Below are positions 33,984 through 43,529 of a DNA stretch of 52,912 bases, in pieces. Below the pieces are notes generated by a model, which was not told the DNA's origin, searched no databases, and saw nothing but the letters and a program-made list of their open reading frames with translations. Position 1 is the first letter of the stretch; each line of letters starts with the position of its first letter. The DNA lies in contig CAZUGZ010000010.1 of NCBI GenBank assembly GCA_964620555.1, positions 1-52,912 on the forward strand, given 5' to 3'. The position numbers and the translations under genes are program-made. Origin of the DNA: JAPOQD01 sp964620555. GTDB lineage: Bacteria; Pseudomonadota; Gammaproteobacteria; Pseudomonadales; Halieaceae.

Positions 33984-36014
33984 ATGGCCACCTCAGTGTC
34001 GGTGGAGCGCGAGATCAACCAGCTGCGCGATCAACTCAACTACCACAACTACCAATATTACGTTCTGGATCAACCGCAGTTGCCCGACTCGGAGTACGAC
34101 CGCCTGTGGCACAGGCTGTCACAGTTGGAGCAAAACAATCCACACCTGCTGCGTGCGGATTCCCCCACCCAACGCGTCGCCGGAGAGGCGCTCAACGAAT
34201 TGCATCCGGTCGCCCACGAATTCCCCATGTTGTCTCTGGACAACGTTTTCGACCGTGACGATTTGCTGGATTTCGAGCGGCGTCTGCGTGCGCGCCTGGG
34301 CTGGGACGGCGACATCGAATACGTTTGCGAGCCCAAGCTGGATGGGGTGGCGGTGAGCCTGCTCTACCGGCAGGGAGTGCTGGAGCGGGCGGCCACCCGC
34401 GGCGATGGCGCCACCGGCGAGGACATCACCCACAATGTGCGTACCATTTCTTCGGTTCCGTTGTGCCTGCTGGAGGGCGACTATCCCACGTTGCTGGAGG
34501 TGCGGGGAGAGGTCTACCTGCCCTGGGCCGGTTTTGCCGAAGTCAACGAGCAGGCCCGTGCCCAGGGGGAAAAAGTGTTCGTGAATCCCCGCAACGCCGC
34601 CGCCGGCAGCCTGCGCCAGTTGGACCCGGGAATTACTGCGCGGCGACCGCTGCAGATGTGTTGCCATGGCGTCGGCGGGGTAGCAGGCGGCGAACTCCCC
34701 GCATCGCATTTCGGAATTCTGCAAGCCCTGCGGAGCTGGGGGTTGCGCATCAGCGGAGAGTCCGCCGAGGTTTCCGGCATAGAACGTTGCCTCGACTATC
34801 ACGAGCAACTGGGCGAGCGCCGGGACCAACTCGGTTATGACATAGACGGGACGGTGTGCAAGGTCAATTCGCTGGCACTGCAGCAGACCCTGGGCCATAC
34901 CGCCAGGGCGCCGCGCTGGGCGGTGGCCTGTAAATTCCCGGCCCAGGAGGAACTCACCCGTCTGCTGGAGGTGGAGTTTCAGGTGGGCCGAACGGGCGCC
35001 ATTACCCCGGTCGCCAGATTGGAACCGGTGTTCGTTGGCGGGGTGACGGTCAGCAGCGCCACGCTGCACAACCGCGACGAGTGTACCCGGCTGGGGTTGC
35101 GCGTGGGTGATACGGTGGTGCTGCGGCGCGCCGGCGACGTAATTCCCCAGGTGGTCTCGGTGGTGCTGGACCGGCGCCCGGCGGACAGCCGTGCCATCCA
35201 TTTTCCCGAGCGCTGCCCGGTGTGCGGTTCAGCGGTTCTGCAGCGGGACGATGCCGCCGTGCTGCGTTGCAGTGGTGGCCTGGTGTGCGCGGCCCAGCAG
35301 AAGGAGGCCATCAAACACTTCGCCTCGCGCAAGGCCATGAACATCCAGGGCCTGGGGGACAGGCGGGTGGCGCAGTTGCTGCAACAGGGGCTGATCCATA
35401 CGGTGGCGGACCTGTACCGGTTGCAGACCGGGCCCCTGGCCGGGTTGGACGGCCTGGGCGAGAAGTCGGCGCACAAACTGGTGACATCCATCGCCCAAAG
35501 TCGCAATACCTCCATGGCAAGATTCCTGTACGCCCTGGGAATCCCACAGGTGGGTTGGACGACGGCCCTGAATCTCTGTCGGCACTTTGAGAGTTGGCCC
35601 AGGCTGTGTGCCGCGACGCTCGAACAATTGCTGGAAGTGAAGGACGTGGGGCCGGTAGTCGCCGAGCAGGTACGCAGTTTTTTTGACTCCAGCGAGGCCA
35701 TGGCGGTGGTGCAGGAATTACTCGCACTGGGGGTGAACTGGCCCGCGACCGAGCCGGCGCCGGGGCAGGCGCAGCCTTTGCAGGACACCACCTGGGTGCT
35801 CACCGGCTCACTGGAGAGCCTGACCCGGGAGCTGGCCAAGGTCGCGCTGGAACACCTGGGAGCGAAAGTGAGCAGCAGTATTTCCAGCAAAACCGACCAT
35901 TTGGTGGCCGGTTCGCAAGCCGGTTCCAAGTTGCGCCGGGCCCGTCAGCTGGGCATCCCGGTGATGGGGGAACAGGCGCTGTTGGAACTGTTGCGCAACA
36001 CTACCGACCGATGA
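33984..36014 (+). CDS. ligA: NAD-dependent DNA ligase
   Basis: The 676-residue ligase seals DNA nicks in replication and repair. In order it has domain Ia (YHNYQYYVLDQPQLPDSEYD), the adenylation domain with K118 in CEPKLDG, the OB-fold, the four-cysteine zinc finger (CPVCGSAV...CSGGLVC), helix-hairpin-helix motifs and a C-terminal BRCT domain (WVLTGSLESLTRE...GAKVSSSISSKTDHLVAG). The length is standard. It starts five bases after zipA. Confidence 0.95.
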   Translation: MATSVSVEREINQLRDQLNYHNYQYYVLDQPQLPDSEYDRLWHRLSQLEQNNPHLLRADSPTQRVAGEALNELHPVAHEFPMLSLDNVFDRDDLLDFERRLRARLGWDGDIEYVCEPKLDGVAVSLLYRQGVLERAATRGDGATGEDITHNVRTISSVPLCLLEGDYPTLLEVRGEVYLPWAGFAEVNEQARAQGEKVFVNPRNAAAGSLRQLDPGITARRPLQMCCHGVGGVAGGELPASHFGILQALRSWGLRISGESAEVSGIERCLDYHEQLGERRDQLGYDIDGTVCKVNSLALQQTLGHTARAPRWAVACKFPAQEELTRLLEVEFQVGRTGAITPVARLEPVFVGGVTVSSATLHNRDECTRLGLRVGDTVVLRRAGDVIPQVVSVVLDRRPADSRAIHFPERCPVCGSAVLQRDDAAVLRCSGGLVCAAQQKEAIKHFASRKAMNIQGLGDRRVAQLLQQGLIHTVADLYRLQTGPLAGLDGLGEKSAHKLVTSIAQSRNTSMARFLYALGIPQVGWTTALNLCRHFESWPRLCAATLEQLLEVKDVGPVVAEQVRSFFDSSEAMAVVQELLALGVNWPATEPAPGQAQPLQDTTWVLTGSLESLTRELAKVALEHLGAKVSSSISSKTDHLVAGSQAGSKLRRARQLGIPVMGEQALLELLRNTTDR

Positions 36015-36031
36015 TAGAAAGGACCTGACCT

Positions 36032-36676
36032 ATGTTACGTATCCTGCTGATTATCAATATATTATTTCTTTCTTCCTGTGTCAGTATCACACCGCCCTCG
36101 AACGTGGCAGACATCTGCAGCATTTTCGAACAGAAGCGGGGCTGGTACCGGGCCGCCGACCGCTCCGAGCGACGCTGGGGCAGCCCGATTCCGGTGATGA
36201 TGGCCATCATCCACCAGGAATCGAGCTTTCGGGCCAAGGCCAAACCGAAGCGAAAAAAGATTTTGTGGGTGATTCCCGGTTTTCGTTCTTCCTCCTCCTA
36301 CGGCTATACCCAGGCATTGGCCGAGACCTGGCAGCGTTATATCCGCGATGCGGGAAACTACGGGGCGGACCGGGATAACTTTGCCGACTCGATCGATTTT
36401 GTCGGCTGGTACAACCAGCAGTCACATCGACGCAGCGGTATCAGCAAGGACGATCCCTACCAGCTCTACCTTGCCTACCACGAGGGCCACGGTGGTTATA
36501 ACCGGCGCAGCTACAAGAACAAGCAATGGTTGCTGGCGGTGGCGGGGAAGGTGGCGTCCCAGTCCGCCCGCTATACCAGTCAGCTGGCAACTTGCGAATC
36601 CAGATTTGCCGGAACCAGTGAATTGCCGGGTTGGGAAAAGCGCAGTATTGCCAATGCACGATACGCGGCTTTGTGA
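36032..36676 (+). CDS. Transglycosylase SLT-domain lipoprotein
   Basis: The 214-residue product has a lipobox (LFLSSC, Cys at residue 16), so it is a lipoprotein. An SLT-like lytic transglycosylase fold follows: PVMMAIIHQESSFRAKAKP carries the catalytic Glu, then SSSYGYTQAL and YLAYHEGHGGY. Such enzymes cut peptidoglycan glycan strands. AAAGGA precedes the ATG. It follows ligA by 17 bases and may be co-transcribed. Confidence 0.85.
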   Translation: MLRILLIINILFLSSCVSITPPSNVADICSIFEQKRGWYRAADRSERRWGSPIPVMMAIIHQESSFRAKAKPKRKKILWVIPGFRSSSSYGYTQALAETWQRYIRDAGNYGADRDNFADSIDFVGWYNQQSHRRSGISKDDPYQLYLAYHEGHGGYNRRSYKNKQWLLAVAGKVASQSARYTSQLATCESRFAGTSELPGWEKRSIANARYAAL

Positions 36677-36712
36677 CATAATCACCCGAATTTGTCTGCC
36701 GCAGGTAGCCAG

Positions 36713-38497
36713 GTGAAAGCAACAGATATCAGCGATCCGGAGTACTTCCACAAAGTGGTCGACTGCCAGTACGCCTGTCCGGCGCACACCCCGGTACCCG
36801 AGTATATTCGCCTGATCGCCGCCCAGCGCTACGACGATGCCTACATGATCAACTGGGAATCCAACGTATTTCCCGGTGTGCTGGGTCGAACCTGCGACCG
36901 CCCCTGTGAGCCGGCCTGTCGTCGCGTCCGGGTCGAGGAAGAGCCGGTGGCGATTTGCCGACTCAAGCGGGTGGCTTCCGACCAGAAGAATCCCGAGGCG
37001 ATTGCCGCACGCATGCCGGCCATTCCCAAACGCAAAAACGGCAAGCGGATTGCCCTGATCGGTGCCGGTCCGGCCTCTCTGACCGTGGCCCGGGACCTGC
37101 TGCCACTGGGTTACCAGATCGAGATCTTCGATGAACAGATCGAGGGCGGCGGTATGATGTTGACCCAGATTCCGGCCTTCCGTCTACCGATTGAAGTGTT
37201 GCGCCAGGAAGTCAACTACATTCTCGATATGGATGGTGTCGTCACCACCTTCAAGCAGTATGTAAGCAGCCTCAAGGAGGTGCTGGCGCAGAGCTACGAT
37301 GCCGTGTTTGTAGGCACCGGAGCGCCACGTGGCAAGGACCTGGCCAAGCTGCCGGGCCGCGCAGAGGCGGCCGACAATATCCATATCGGCATCGATTGGC
37401 TATCCGGAGTGGCCTTTGAGCACGTCAGCGGCATTGGCAGGAAGGTACTGGTGTTGGGCGGTGGCAACACCGCCATGGATTGTTGCCGGACCGCCCGTCG
37501 CCTGGGCGGCAAGGACGTGCGAGTGGTGGTGCGCAGCCCATTTGCCGACATGAAGGCGTCGCCCTGGGAAAAGGAAGACGCCATGCACGAGGACATTCCC
37601 ATCTACGACAATCACGTACCCAAGGAGTTCGTGGTAGAGAAGGGACGGCTCGCCGGAGTTCGCTTCGAGAAGGTGGAGGCAGAATACGATGCGGCGGGCC
37701 GGCGTACCCTGGTGCCCACCGGCGAAGACCCGGTGATTATGGAGGCGGATGACGTGTTGATGGCGATCGGTCAGGAAAACCACTTTCCCTGGATCGAGCG
37801 CGATATCGGCCTGGCCTTCGATGAGTGGGATATGCCGGTAGTGAACGAGGTCACTCTTCAGTCCACGCTGGACAAGGTCTTCTTCGGTGGCGATTCCGCC
37901 TGGGGTCCGGAAAATATCATTACCGCAGTGCCCCATGGTCACCAGGCGGCCATTTCCATCGATTTGCTGTGTCGCGGCAAGCCACTGGATCAGAGGCCGC
38001 CACCGGCGGTGACCCTGGTCAGTCAGAAGATGGGGATTCACGAGTGGAGTTACGACAACCTGGTGGAATCCGACTTGCGTTACCGGGTACCCCTTGCCGA
38101 CAAGGCCAAGGCCCTGAGCGACCGGAAGGTGGAAGTGGAACTGGGCTTCGATGCGGATACCGGCTTCAAGGAGGCCCAGCGTTGTCTCAATTGCGATGTG
38201 CAAACCGTATTTCGGGAAGTTCGCTGCATCGAATGTGACGCCTGTGTGGACATCTGTCCCACCGATTGCATCACCTTCACCGAACCCGCCCCAGAGGAGG
38301 AGTTACGCAAGCGCCTGTCGGCGCCTGCCACGGTCCTGAGCCAGGATTTGTACGTCTCCGGGAAACTGCCGACCAGGCGGGTGATGGTCAAGGATGAGAA
38401 TGTCTGCCTGCACTGTGGGCTGTGTGCGGAACGCTGCCCCACGACCGCATGGGACATGAAGAAGTTTCTCTACCACGTTACCCAGGCGGGGCAGTAA
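36713..38497 (+). CDS. GltD-like NAD(P)/FAD oxidoreductase with two extra 4Fe-4S clusters (Kor-associated)
   Basis: The 594-residue flavoprotein resembles the small subunit of glutamate synthase. The N-terminal domain has Fe-S cysteines (CQYAC at 18-22 and CDRPCEPAC at 61-69); an FAD Rossmann motif GAGPAS (117-122) and an NAD(P) motif LGGGNTAMDCC follow. Unlike GltD, the C-terminus carries two ferredoxin-type clusters (C505/C508/C511/C515 and C565/C568/C571/C575). I chose the GTG at 36713, with GCAGGT upstream. It lies four bases before korA, so it probably passes electrons between KorAB and NAD(P) or a quinone-linked carrier. There is no gltB in the window, which argues against a glutamate synthase role. 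Confidence 0.82.
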   Translation: MKATDISDPEYFHKVVDCQYACPAHTPVPEYIRLIAAQRYDDAYMINWESNVFPGVLGRTCDRPCEPACRRVRVEEEPVAICRLKRVASDQKNPEAIAARMPAIPKRKNGKRIALIGAGPASLTVARDLLPLGYQIEIFDEQIEGGGMMLTQIPAFRLPIEVLRQEVNYILDMDGVVTTFKQYVSSLKEVLAQSYDAVFVGTGAPRGKDLAKLPGRAEAADNIHIGIDWLSGVAFEHVSGIGRKVLVLGGGNTAMDCCRTARRLGGKDVRVVVRSPFADMKASPWEKEDAMHEDIPIYDNHVPKEFVVEKGRLAGVRFEKVEAEYDAAGRRTLVPTGEDPVIMEADDVLMAIGQENHFPWIERDIGLAFDEWDMPVVNEVTLQSTLDKVFFGGDSAWGPENIITAVPHGHQAAISIDLLCRGKPLDQRPPPAVTLVSQKMGIHEWSYDNLVESDLRYRVPLADKAKALSDRKVEVELGFDADTGFKEAQRCLNCDVQTVFREVRCIECDACVDICPTDCITFTEPAPEEELRKRLSAPATVLSQDLYVSGKLPTRRVMVKDENVCLHCGLCAERCPTTAWDMKKFLYHVTQAGQ

Positions 38498-38500
38498 GCC

Positions 38501-40369
38501 GTGAAAACCCTGCGGTCCGTCAATGACTTCGTCATCAAGTTTGCCAATGTCAACGGCACCGGTTCCGCCAGCGCCAACAACCTGCTGGTCAAGGCACTGT
38601 TTCGCATGGGCCTGCCGGTGTCGCCCAAGAATATCTTTCCCTCCAATATTCAGGGACTACCCACCTGGTATGAAGTTCGCGTCAGTGAACAGGGTCACCT
38701 GGGGCGCCGAGGTGGGGTCGACATCATGCTCAGTGTCAATCCCCAGAGCATGCCCCAGGATATCCAGGAGGTGGAGAGCGGAGGCTATTTCATTTACGAC
38801 AACACCAAACCGTTGGACCTGCGTCTGCTGCGCAATGACGTGCACATCATCGGCCTTCCCCTGACCCGGATTTGCAACCGCGAGTTCAAGGACCCGCGCC
38901 AGCGCCAGTTGTTCAAGAACGTGGTCTATGTGGGCGCCCTGGCAGCTCTCCTGGATATCGACTTCGGCGTTATCACCAAGCTGGTCGGCGACCAGTTCCA
39001 GAGCAAGAAAAAGCTGGTAGCGCCGAATATTCACGCCCTGGAACTGGGCCATCAGTACGCTCGCGACAACTTCGATTGTCCGCTCCCCATCCGCGTGGAA
39101 AAGCGCGACCGGGTGGGCGACAACATTCTCATTTCCGGCAACAGCGCGCTGGGTCTGGGAGCCATCTACGGCGGCGCCACCGTGGCCGCCTGGTATCCGA
39201 TTACCCCGTCGACCTCGGTGGTGGAGGCCTTCGAGAAATACTGCAATCGCATGCGCATCGATCCGGGCAGCGGCCAGAAGAATTTCGCCATCATTCAGGC
39301 CGAGGACGAGTTGGCGGCTATCGGTATCGTGATCGGTGCCAGTTGGAACGGTGCCCGAGCCTTCACCGCCACCAGTGGGCCGGGTATTTCTCTGATGAGC
39401 GAGTTCCTGGGCCTGGCCTATTTTGCCGAGATTCCCACCGTTTTGATCGACGTGCAGCGGGCCGGGCCATCCACCGGCATGCCCACCCGCACCCAGCAGT
39501 CCGATGTCCTGTCCTGTGCCTACGCCTCACACGGGGATACCAAGCAGGTGCTGTTGTTCCCGTCCACGCCGCGGGAATGCTTCGATATGGCGGCGGACGC
39601 CTTCGACCTTGCCGAGCGCCTGCAAACTCCGATCATCATTCTCTCCGACCTGGACCTGGGGATGAACGACAACATGTCCGAACCCTTGGTCTGGGACGAT
39701 GCACGGAGCTACGACCGCGGCAAGGTGCTGTCGGCGGAAGACCTGGATCAGTTGCCGGAGTGGGGCCGCTACCGGGATGTGGATGAGGATGCCATCTGCT
39801 ATCGCACGTATCCGGGCACCCATCCCACCAAGGGGGCTTTCATCACTCGCGGTACCTCCCGCGATGAGGAAGCGGTGTATACCGAGAGTGGTGAGGCCTA
39901 CGAGCGCAACATGCTGCGTCTGATGGCCAAATGGGAGACCACCAAGGAGTATGTGCCGGGGCCGGTGCAGGCGCCGGCCGCGCAGCCGACCGACTACGGG
40001 GTCATTTTCTTCGGTACCAGTGCGGCCTCCTCGCTGGAGGCGCTGGAACACCTGGCTGAGGAGGGCCTGCCCATCGACGCCATGCGGGTACGGGCCTTTC
40101 CCTTCAACCGGGAAGTCGAACAGTTCATCGACTCCCATGAACGCACCTTCGTGATCGAACAAAACCGCGATGCGCAATTGCGTACGCTGCTGATGGCCGA
40201 GTTCGAATTCGGCCCGGACAAACTCAAGTCGGTGCTCTGTTTTGACGGTACCCCGATCAGCGCCCGCAATATCAGGAAGCAGATCCTGCAGCAGCTGCCG
40301 CGCGACAACGTCAGGACCCTGCGCCCGGAAGTGGCCACCGCCGGGGCGGGAGCAGGTAGCGGCTCATGA
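38501..40369 (+). CDS. korA: 2-oxoacid:acceptor oxidoreductase, alpha subunit (gamma-alpha fusion)
   Basis: The 622-residue subunit fuses the gamma domain (residues 1-190: NGTGSASANNLLVKAL, GHLGRRGGVDIMLS) to the alpha domain (NALGLGAIYGGATVAAWYPITPSTSV; TATSGPGISLMSEFLGLA). Such enzymes decarboxylate 2-oxoacids such as 2-oxoglutarate, form the acyl-CoA, and reduce ferredoxin or another acceptor. Substrate choice is not certain from sequence; the 2-oxoglutarate type is the best guess. The start is GTG. The stop overlaps the korB start (ATGA). Confidence 0.85.
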   Translation: MKTLRSVNDFVIKFANVNGTGSASANNLLVKALFRMGLPVSPKNIFPSNIQGLPTWYEVRVSEQGHLGRRGGVDIMLSVNPQSMPQDIQEVESGGYFIYDNTKPLDLRLLRNDVHIIGLPLTRICNREFKDPRQRQLFKNVVYVGALAALLDIDFGVITKLVGDQFQSKKKLVAPNIHALELGHQYARDNFDCPLPIRVEKRDRVGDNILISGNSALGLGAIYGGATVAAWYPITPSTSVVEAFEKYCNRMRIDPGSGQKNFAIIQAEDELAAIGIVIGASWNGARAFTATSGPGISLMSEFLGLAYFAEIPTVLIDVQRAGPSTGMPTRTQQSDVLSCAYASHGDTKQVLLFPSTPRECFDMAADAFDLAERLQTPIIILSDLDLGMNDNMSEPLVWDDARSYDRGKVLSAEDLDQLPEWGRYRDVDEDAICYRTYPGTHPTKGAFITRGTSRDEEAVYTESGEAYERNMLRLMAKWETTKEYVPGPVQAPAAQPTDYGVIFFGTSAASSLEALEHLAEEGLPIDAMRVRAFPFNREVEQFIDSHERTFVIEQNRDAQLRTLLMAEFEFGPDKLKSVLCFDGTPISARNIRKQILQQLPRDNVRTLRPEVATAGAGAGSGS

Positions 40370-41418
40370 GTTACGTCACCCCCGAATTTCGACATCCCGA
40401 ATCACCGAGCAATGAACTGGGATATACCAAGGCGGATTACGAAGGTACCATCTCCACCCTGTGCGCGGGGTGTGGACACGATTCCATCAGTGGGGCCATC
40501 GTCAAGGCAGTACACGAACTCTCCATCGCGCCGCACAAGATCGCCAAGATTTCGGGAATCGGCTGTTCTTCCAAGACCCCGGCCTATTTTCTTGGCAAGT
40601 CACACGGTTTCAATTCGGTTCACGGCCGCATGCCCTCGGTGGTCACCGGCGCCAACATGGCCAACCGGGATCTGACCTACCTGGCGGTTTCAGGCGACGG
40701 CGATACCGCGTCCATCGGCCTGGGCCAGTTCGCCCACGCGATTCGTCGCAACCTGAACATGGTCTATATCGTCATGAACAACGGATGTTATGGTCTGACC
40801 AAGGGACAGGATTCCGCCACCGCCGACGAGAGTTCGGTCAACAAGAAAGGTGACGTCAATCCCTTCAATGCCATTGGTCTGTGTGCCGCGGCACTCACCT
40901 TTGGCGCCGGCTTTGTCGCCAGCAGCTTTTCCGGTGACCGCGAGCAACTGGTACCGCTGATCAAGGCGGCAATAACACACCAGGGTTTTGCCCTGATCGA
41001 CGTAATCTCTCCCTGCGTGACCTTCAACAACAATAGCGGGTCGACCAAGTCCTACGAGTTCGCCCGTGAGCATTCCGTCGCCACCGGAACCCTGGATTTT
41101 GTGCCGATGCGTCAGGAAATTACTGCCCACTACCAGCCCGGCACCTCCAATGAAGTGACCATGCACGACGGATCGGTGCTGCATTTGCACAAATTGGCGG
41201 ATGGGCTGGACCCCTTTGATCGCCTCTCTGCCATGGCGGCGCTGGAACGGCATCGTGCGGCCGGACAGGTGCTCACCGGACTGATCTACATGGACCGCGA
41301 CACGGAAGACCTGCACAAGACGCTGCACACCGCGGTGCGGCCACTGAACGAACTGGGGCCGAACGAGTTGTGCCCCGGCAGCAAGGTGTTGGAGAATATC
41401 AACGCGTCACTGCGCTGA
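40366..41418 (+). CDS. korB: 2-oxoacid:acceptor oxidoreductase, beta subunit (thiamine diphosphate-binding)
   Basis: The 350-residue subunit binds thiamine diphosphate (GDGDTASIGLGQFAHAI...MNN, about residues 110-140) and one 4Fe-4S cluster (C33 and C36 in CAGCGHD, C67 in GIGCSSKTP, and a later Cys in ISPC). It pairs with KorA, whose gene overlaps it by four bases. The thiamine and CoA chemistry happens at this subunit interface. Confidence 0.87.
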   Translation: MSYVTPEFRHPESPSNELGYTKADYEGTISTLCAGCGHDSISGAIVKAVHELSIAPHKIAKISGIGCSSKTPAYFLGKSHGFNSVHGRMPSVVTGANMANRDLTYLAVSGDGDTASIGLGQFAHAIRRNLNMVYIVMNNGCYGLTKGQDSATADESSVNKKGDVNPFNAIGLCAAALTFGAGFVASSFSGDREQLVPLIKAAITHQGFALIDVISPCVTFNNNSGSTKSYEFAREHSVATGTLDFVPMRQEITAHYQPGTSNEVTMHDGSVLHLHKLADGLDPFDRLSAMAALERHRAAGQVLTGLIYMDRDTEDLHKTLHTAVRPLNELGPNELCPGSKVLENINASLR

Positions 41419-41471
41419 GCCGCTTCTGCCCAGCAGTCTGGAAACGCCGCGAGCCCAGGGAGAAACCAGCC

Positions 41472-42545
41472 ATGTCGCGATACTGGAATCCGCTGGTCCG
41501 GCAACTGTCTCCCTACCAGCCGGGTGAGCAGCCCACGGCGGGAGGGGCGATCAAGCTCAATACCAACGAATTGCCGTGGCCGCCCTCGCCACGAGTGCTG
41601 GAGGCCCTGGCCAAAGTCGAAGGCGACAGCCTGCGGCGTTACCCCGATCCGGAAAATGCCACACTGCGGAGCGTCTGGGCCCGGTACCAGGGTCTGCAAC
41701 CCACCCAGGTGTTTCTCGGCAATGGCTCGGACGAGGTGTTGGCGCACAGTTTTCGGGCCCTGTTCAACCCGCGCCGACCAGTGCTTTTTCCCGATATCAG
41801 CTACAGCTTTTACCCGGTCTATTGTGCGCTGTACGGTCTTGACTACCGAACTGTCGCAGTCAACGAAAAGTACGGGATTGAATTCGAGGAGTACTCGCCG
41901 AGCAACGGTGGAGTGATTTTCGCCAATCCCAATTCACCTACGGGAATGGCGTTGCCTCGCCGTTCTGTCGAGGCGCTGCTGCACAGAAATCGGGATTCGG
42001 TGGTGGTGGTGGATGAAGCCTACGTCGATTTCGGCGCCGAATCCACGCTGCCCCTGATCGCCGACCACGATAACCTGGTGGTGGTGCAAACGCTGTCCAA
42101 GTCCCGGGGTCTGGCCGGACTGCGAGTGGGTGCCGCCTTCGCCCAGGAACCGTTGATAGAGGCCCTGCGACGAGTCAAGAACAGCTTCAATTGTTATCCG
42201 CTGGATCGCCTGGCGGAAGCGGGTGCGGTGGCGGCTCTGGAAGATGAGAGCTGGTTTCGCGACAGTTGTGAGCGCCTGGTCGCCAACCGCGATTTTCTCT
42301 GTGAAGGGCTGACAACCCTGGACTTTCAGTTGCTGCCGTCACAGGCCAATTTCGTTGCGGCGCGCCACGGCCGTTGTCGGGCTGAGTCGTTGTTTGCCCG
42401 CCTGCGCCAGCGCAACATCCTGGTGCGCCATTTTCAGGCGCCACGCATCGACGAGTACCTGCGCATTACCGTGGGAACCCGGCAGGACTGTGGCGCCCTG
42501 TTGCAGGCGCTGGAGGAAATTCTGTCGGACCCGGATTGCGACTAG
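41472..42545 (+). CDS. hisC: Histidinol-phosphate aminotransferase
   Basis: HisC makes histidinol phosphate in histidine synthesis. The 357-residue PLP enzyme has KLNTNELPWPPSP, LGNGSDEVLAHSF, FANPNSPTG, VVDEAYVDFG, the PLP lysine K210 in SKSRGLAGLRVG and LRITVGT near the end. AGGGAG lies nine bases before the ATG. It follows korB by 53 bases, so it may share its transcript; the rest of the his operon is elsewhere. A related aromatic aminotransferase activity is possible. Confidence 0.88.
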   Translation: MSRYWNPLVRQLSPYQPGEQPTAGGAIKLNTNELPWPPSPRVLEALAKVEGDSLRRYPDPENATLRSVWARYQGLQPTQVFLGNGSDEVLAHSFRALFNPRRPVLFPDISYSFYPVYCALYGLDYRTVAVNEKYGIEFEEYSPSNGGVIFANPNSPTGMALPRRSVEALLHRNRDSVVVVDEAYVDFGAESTLPLIADHDNLVVVQTLSKSRGLAGLRVGAAFAQEPLIEALRRVKNSFNCYPLDRLAEAGAVAALEDESWFRDSCERLVANRDFLCEGLTTLDFQLLPSQANFVAARHGRCRAESLFARLRQRNILVRHFQAPRIDEYLRITVGTRQDCGALLQALEEILSDPDCD

Positions 42546-42557
42546 GCAAAACCGGCG

Positions 42558-43406
42558 TCAATCCGACGGCTTGCGAAACTTCAGGGTCATGCGATTTGAT
42601 TCGCCCACCGACAGGTGGCGCAGGCTCGTTCCAGCATCTTTGTCGCCGCTTCTCAGGCTGGGCGGCAGGCGCCAGACCACGTCGTCGGCACCCGGCCGAT
42701 CCTCGTCGTTGTGGTTGACAGCGCTTTCGCCAACAAACTCCAGACCCGCATTTTGCACCTGCTCGATGACGAAACTCTGCTTGAGGTAGCCGCGCGCGCC
42801 GTTGGCCCATGCCTTGGGTTTCTCCTCTCGCGCCTGGTGTTGTACCACCCCGAGAATGCCGCCCGGTTTCAAGGCAGCGACAGCGTTCTGAAGGGCCGTG
42901 GTCAGGTAGCCACCATCATTTTCAAAGCGGGCCAGATTGTGAAGTGCCCGAATAAACAGCACCATGTCGGCCGTACCCCGTGCCGAATCCGGCATCGCGC
43001 CAAAGGTGAAGGCGCTGACACGGGCCCCCTCGGCACCGCGCCAACCACCGGCCGTGGCAACCCAGTCCACCACCCAGGTTTCCTTGGCCCTGACCATTTC
43101 ATCACTGTAAAAACCGAATTTCCGGTACAGGTCGGGTGCATAATCGACGCCGATCAGGTGGCCTTCAGGCCCCAGGTAGTCCACCAGGATTCGGCTGTAC
43201 CAGCCGCGCCCAGGCAAAGCCTCCACCACGGTCATGCCGGGCTCGACGCCGAAAAAGCTGAGCGTCTCCAGCGGGTGGCGATAGTGATAGCGCTGCTGGG
43301 TCGCCTCGGGCTGGGCCATCAGTACCTGGGCGAGACGCGACTGGTCGGCAACAGCCGGCTGTACCGACAGTCCGAGGGCCAACAATAGGCAGCTAATTGG
43401 TCGCAC
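42558..43406 (-). CDS. Exported class I SAM-dependent methyltransferase-like protein
   Basis: The 282-residue product begins with a signal peptide (RPISCLLLALGLSVQPAVADQ). It has a methyltransferase-like fold: MTVVEALPGRGWYSRIL in place of motif I, HLIGVDYAPDLY, and LKPGGILGVVQHQAR. I chose the GTG at 43406 because AGGAGGT lies seven bases before it; an ATG ten codons upstream would bury the signal peptide. SAM is normally cytoplasmic, so an exported methyltransferase fold is odd, yet this group often carries such leaders. The substrate is unknown. It converges on hisC with only 12 bases between. Confidence 0.78.
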   Translation of the reverse strand: MRPISCLLLALGLSVQPAVADQSRLAQVLMAQPEATQQRYHYRHPLETLSFFGVEPGMTVVEALPGRGWYSRILVDYLGPEGHLIGVDYAPDLYRKFGFYSDEMVRAKETWVVDWVATAGGWRGAEGARVSAFTFGAMPDSARGTADMVLFIRALHNLARFENDGGYLTTALQNAVAALKPGGILGVVQHQAREEKPKAWANGARGYLKQSFVIEQVQNAGLEFVGESAVNHNDEDRPGADDVVWRLPPSLRSGDKDAGTSLRHLSVGESNRMTLKFRKPSD

Positions 43407-43529
43407 GGCGAGTACCTCCTGGGAGTGTGTATTCATTATGCCATATCCCCCTCCCTTACAGTCATTCCGTCATCGACATCGGGGAGCGCTAACGGTAAAT
43501 TGTGACGAACCGATATGCTGGAGAACAAA

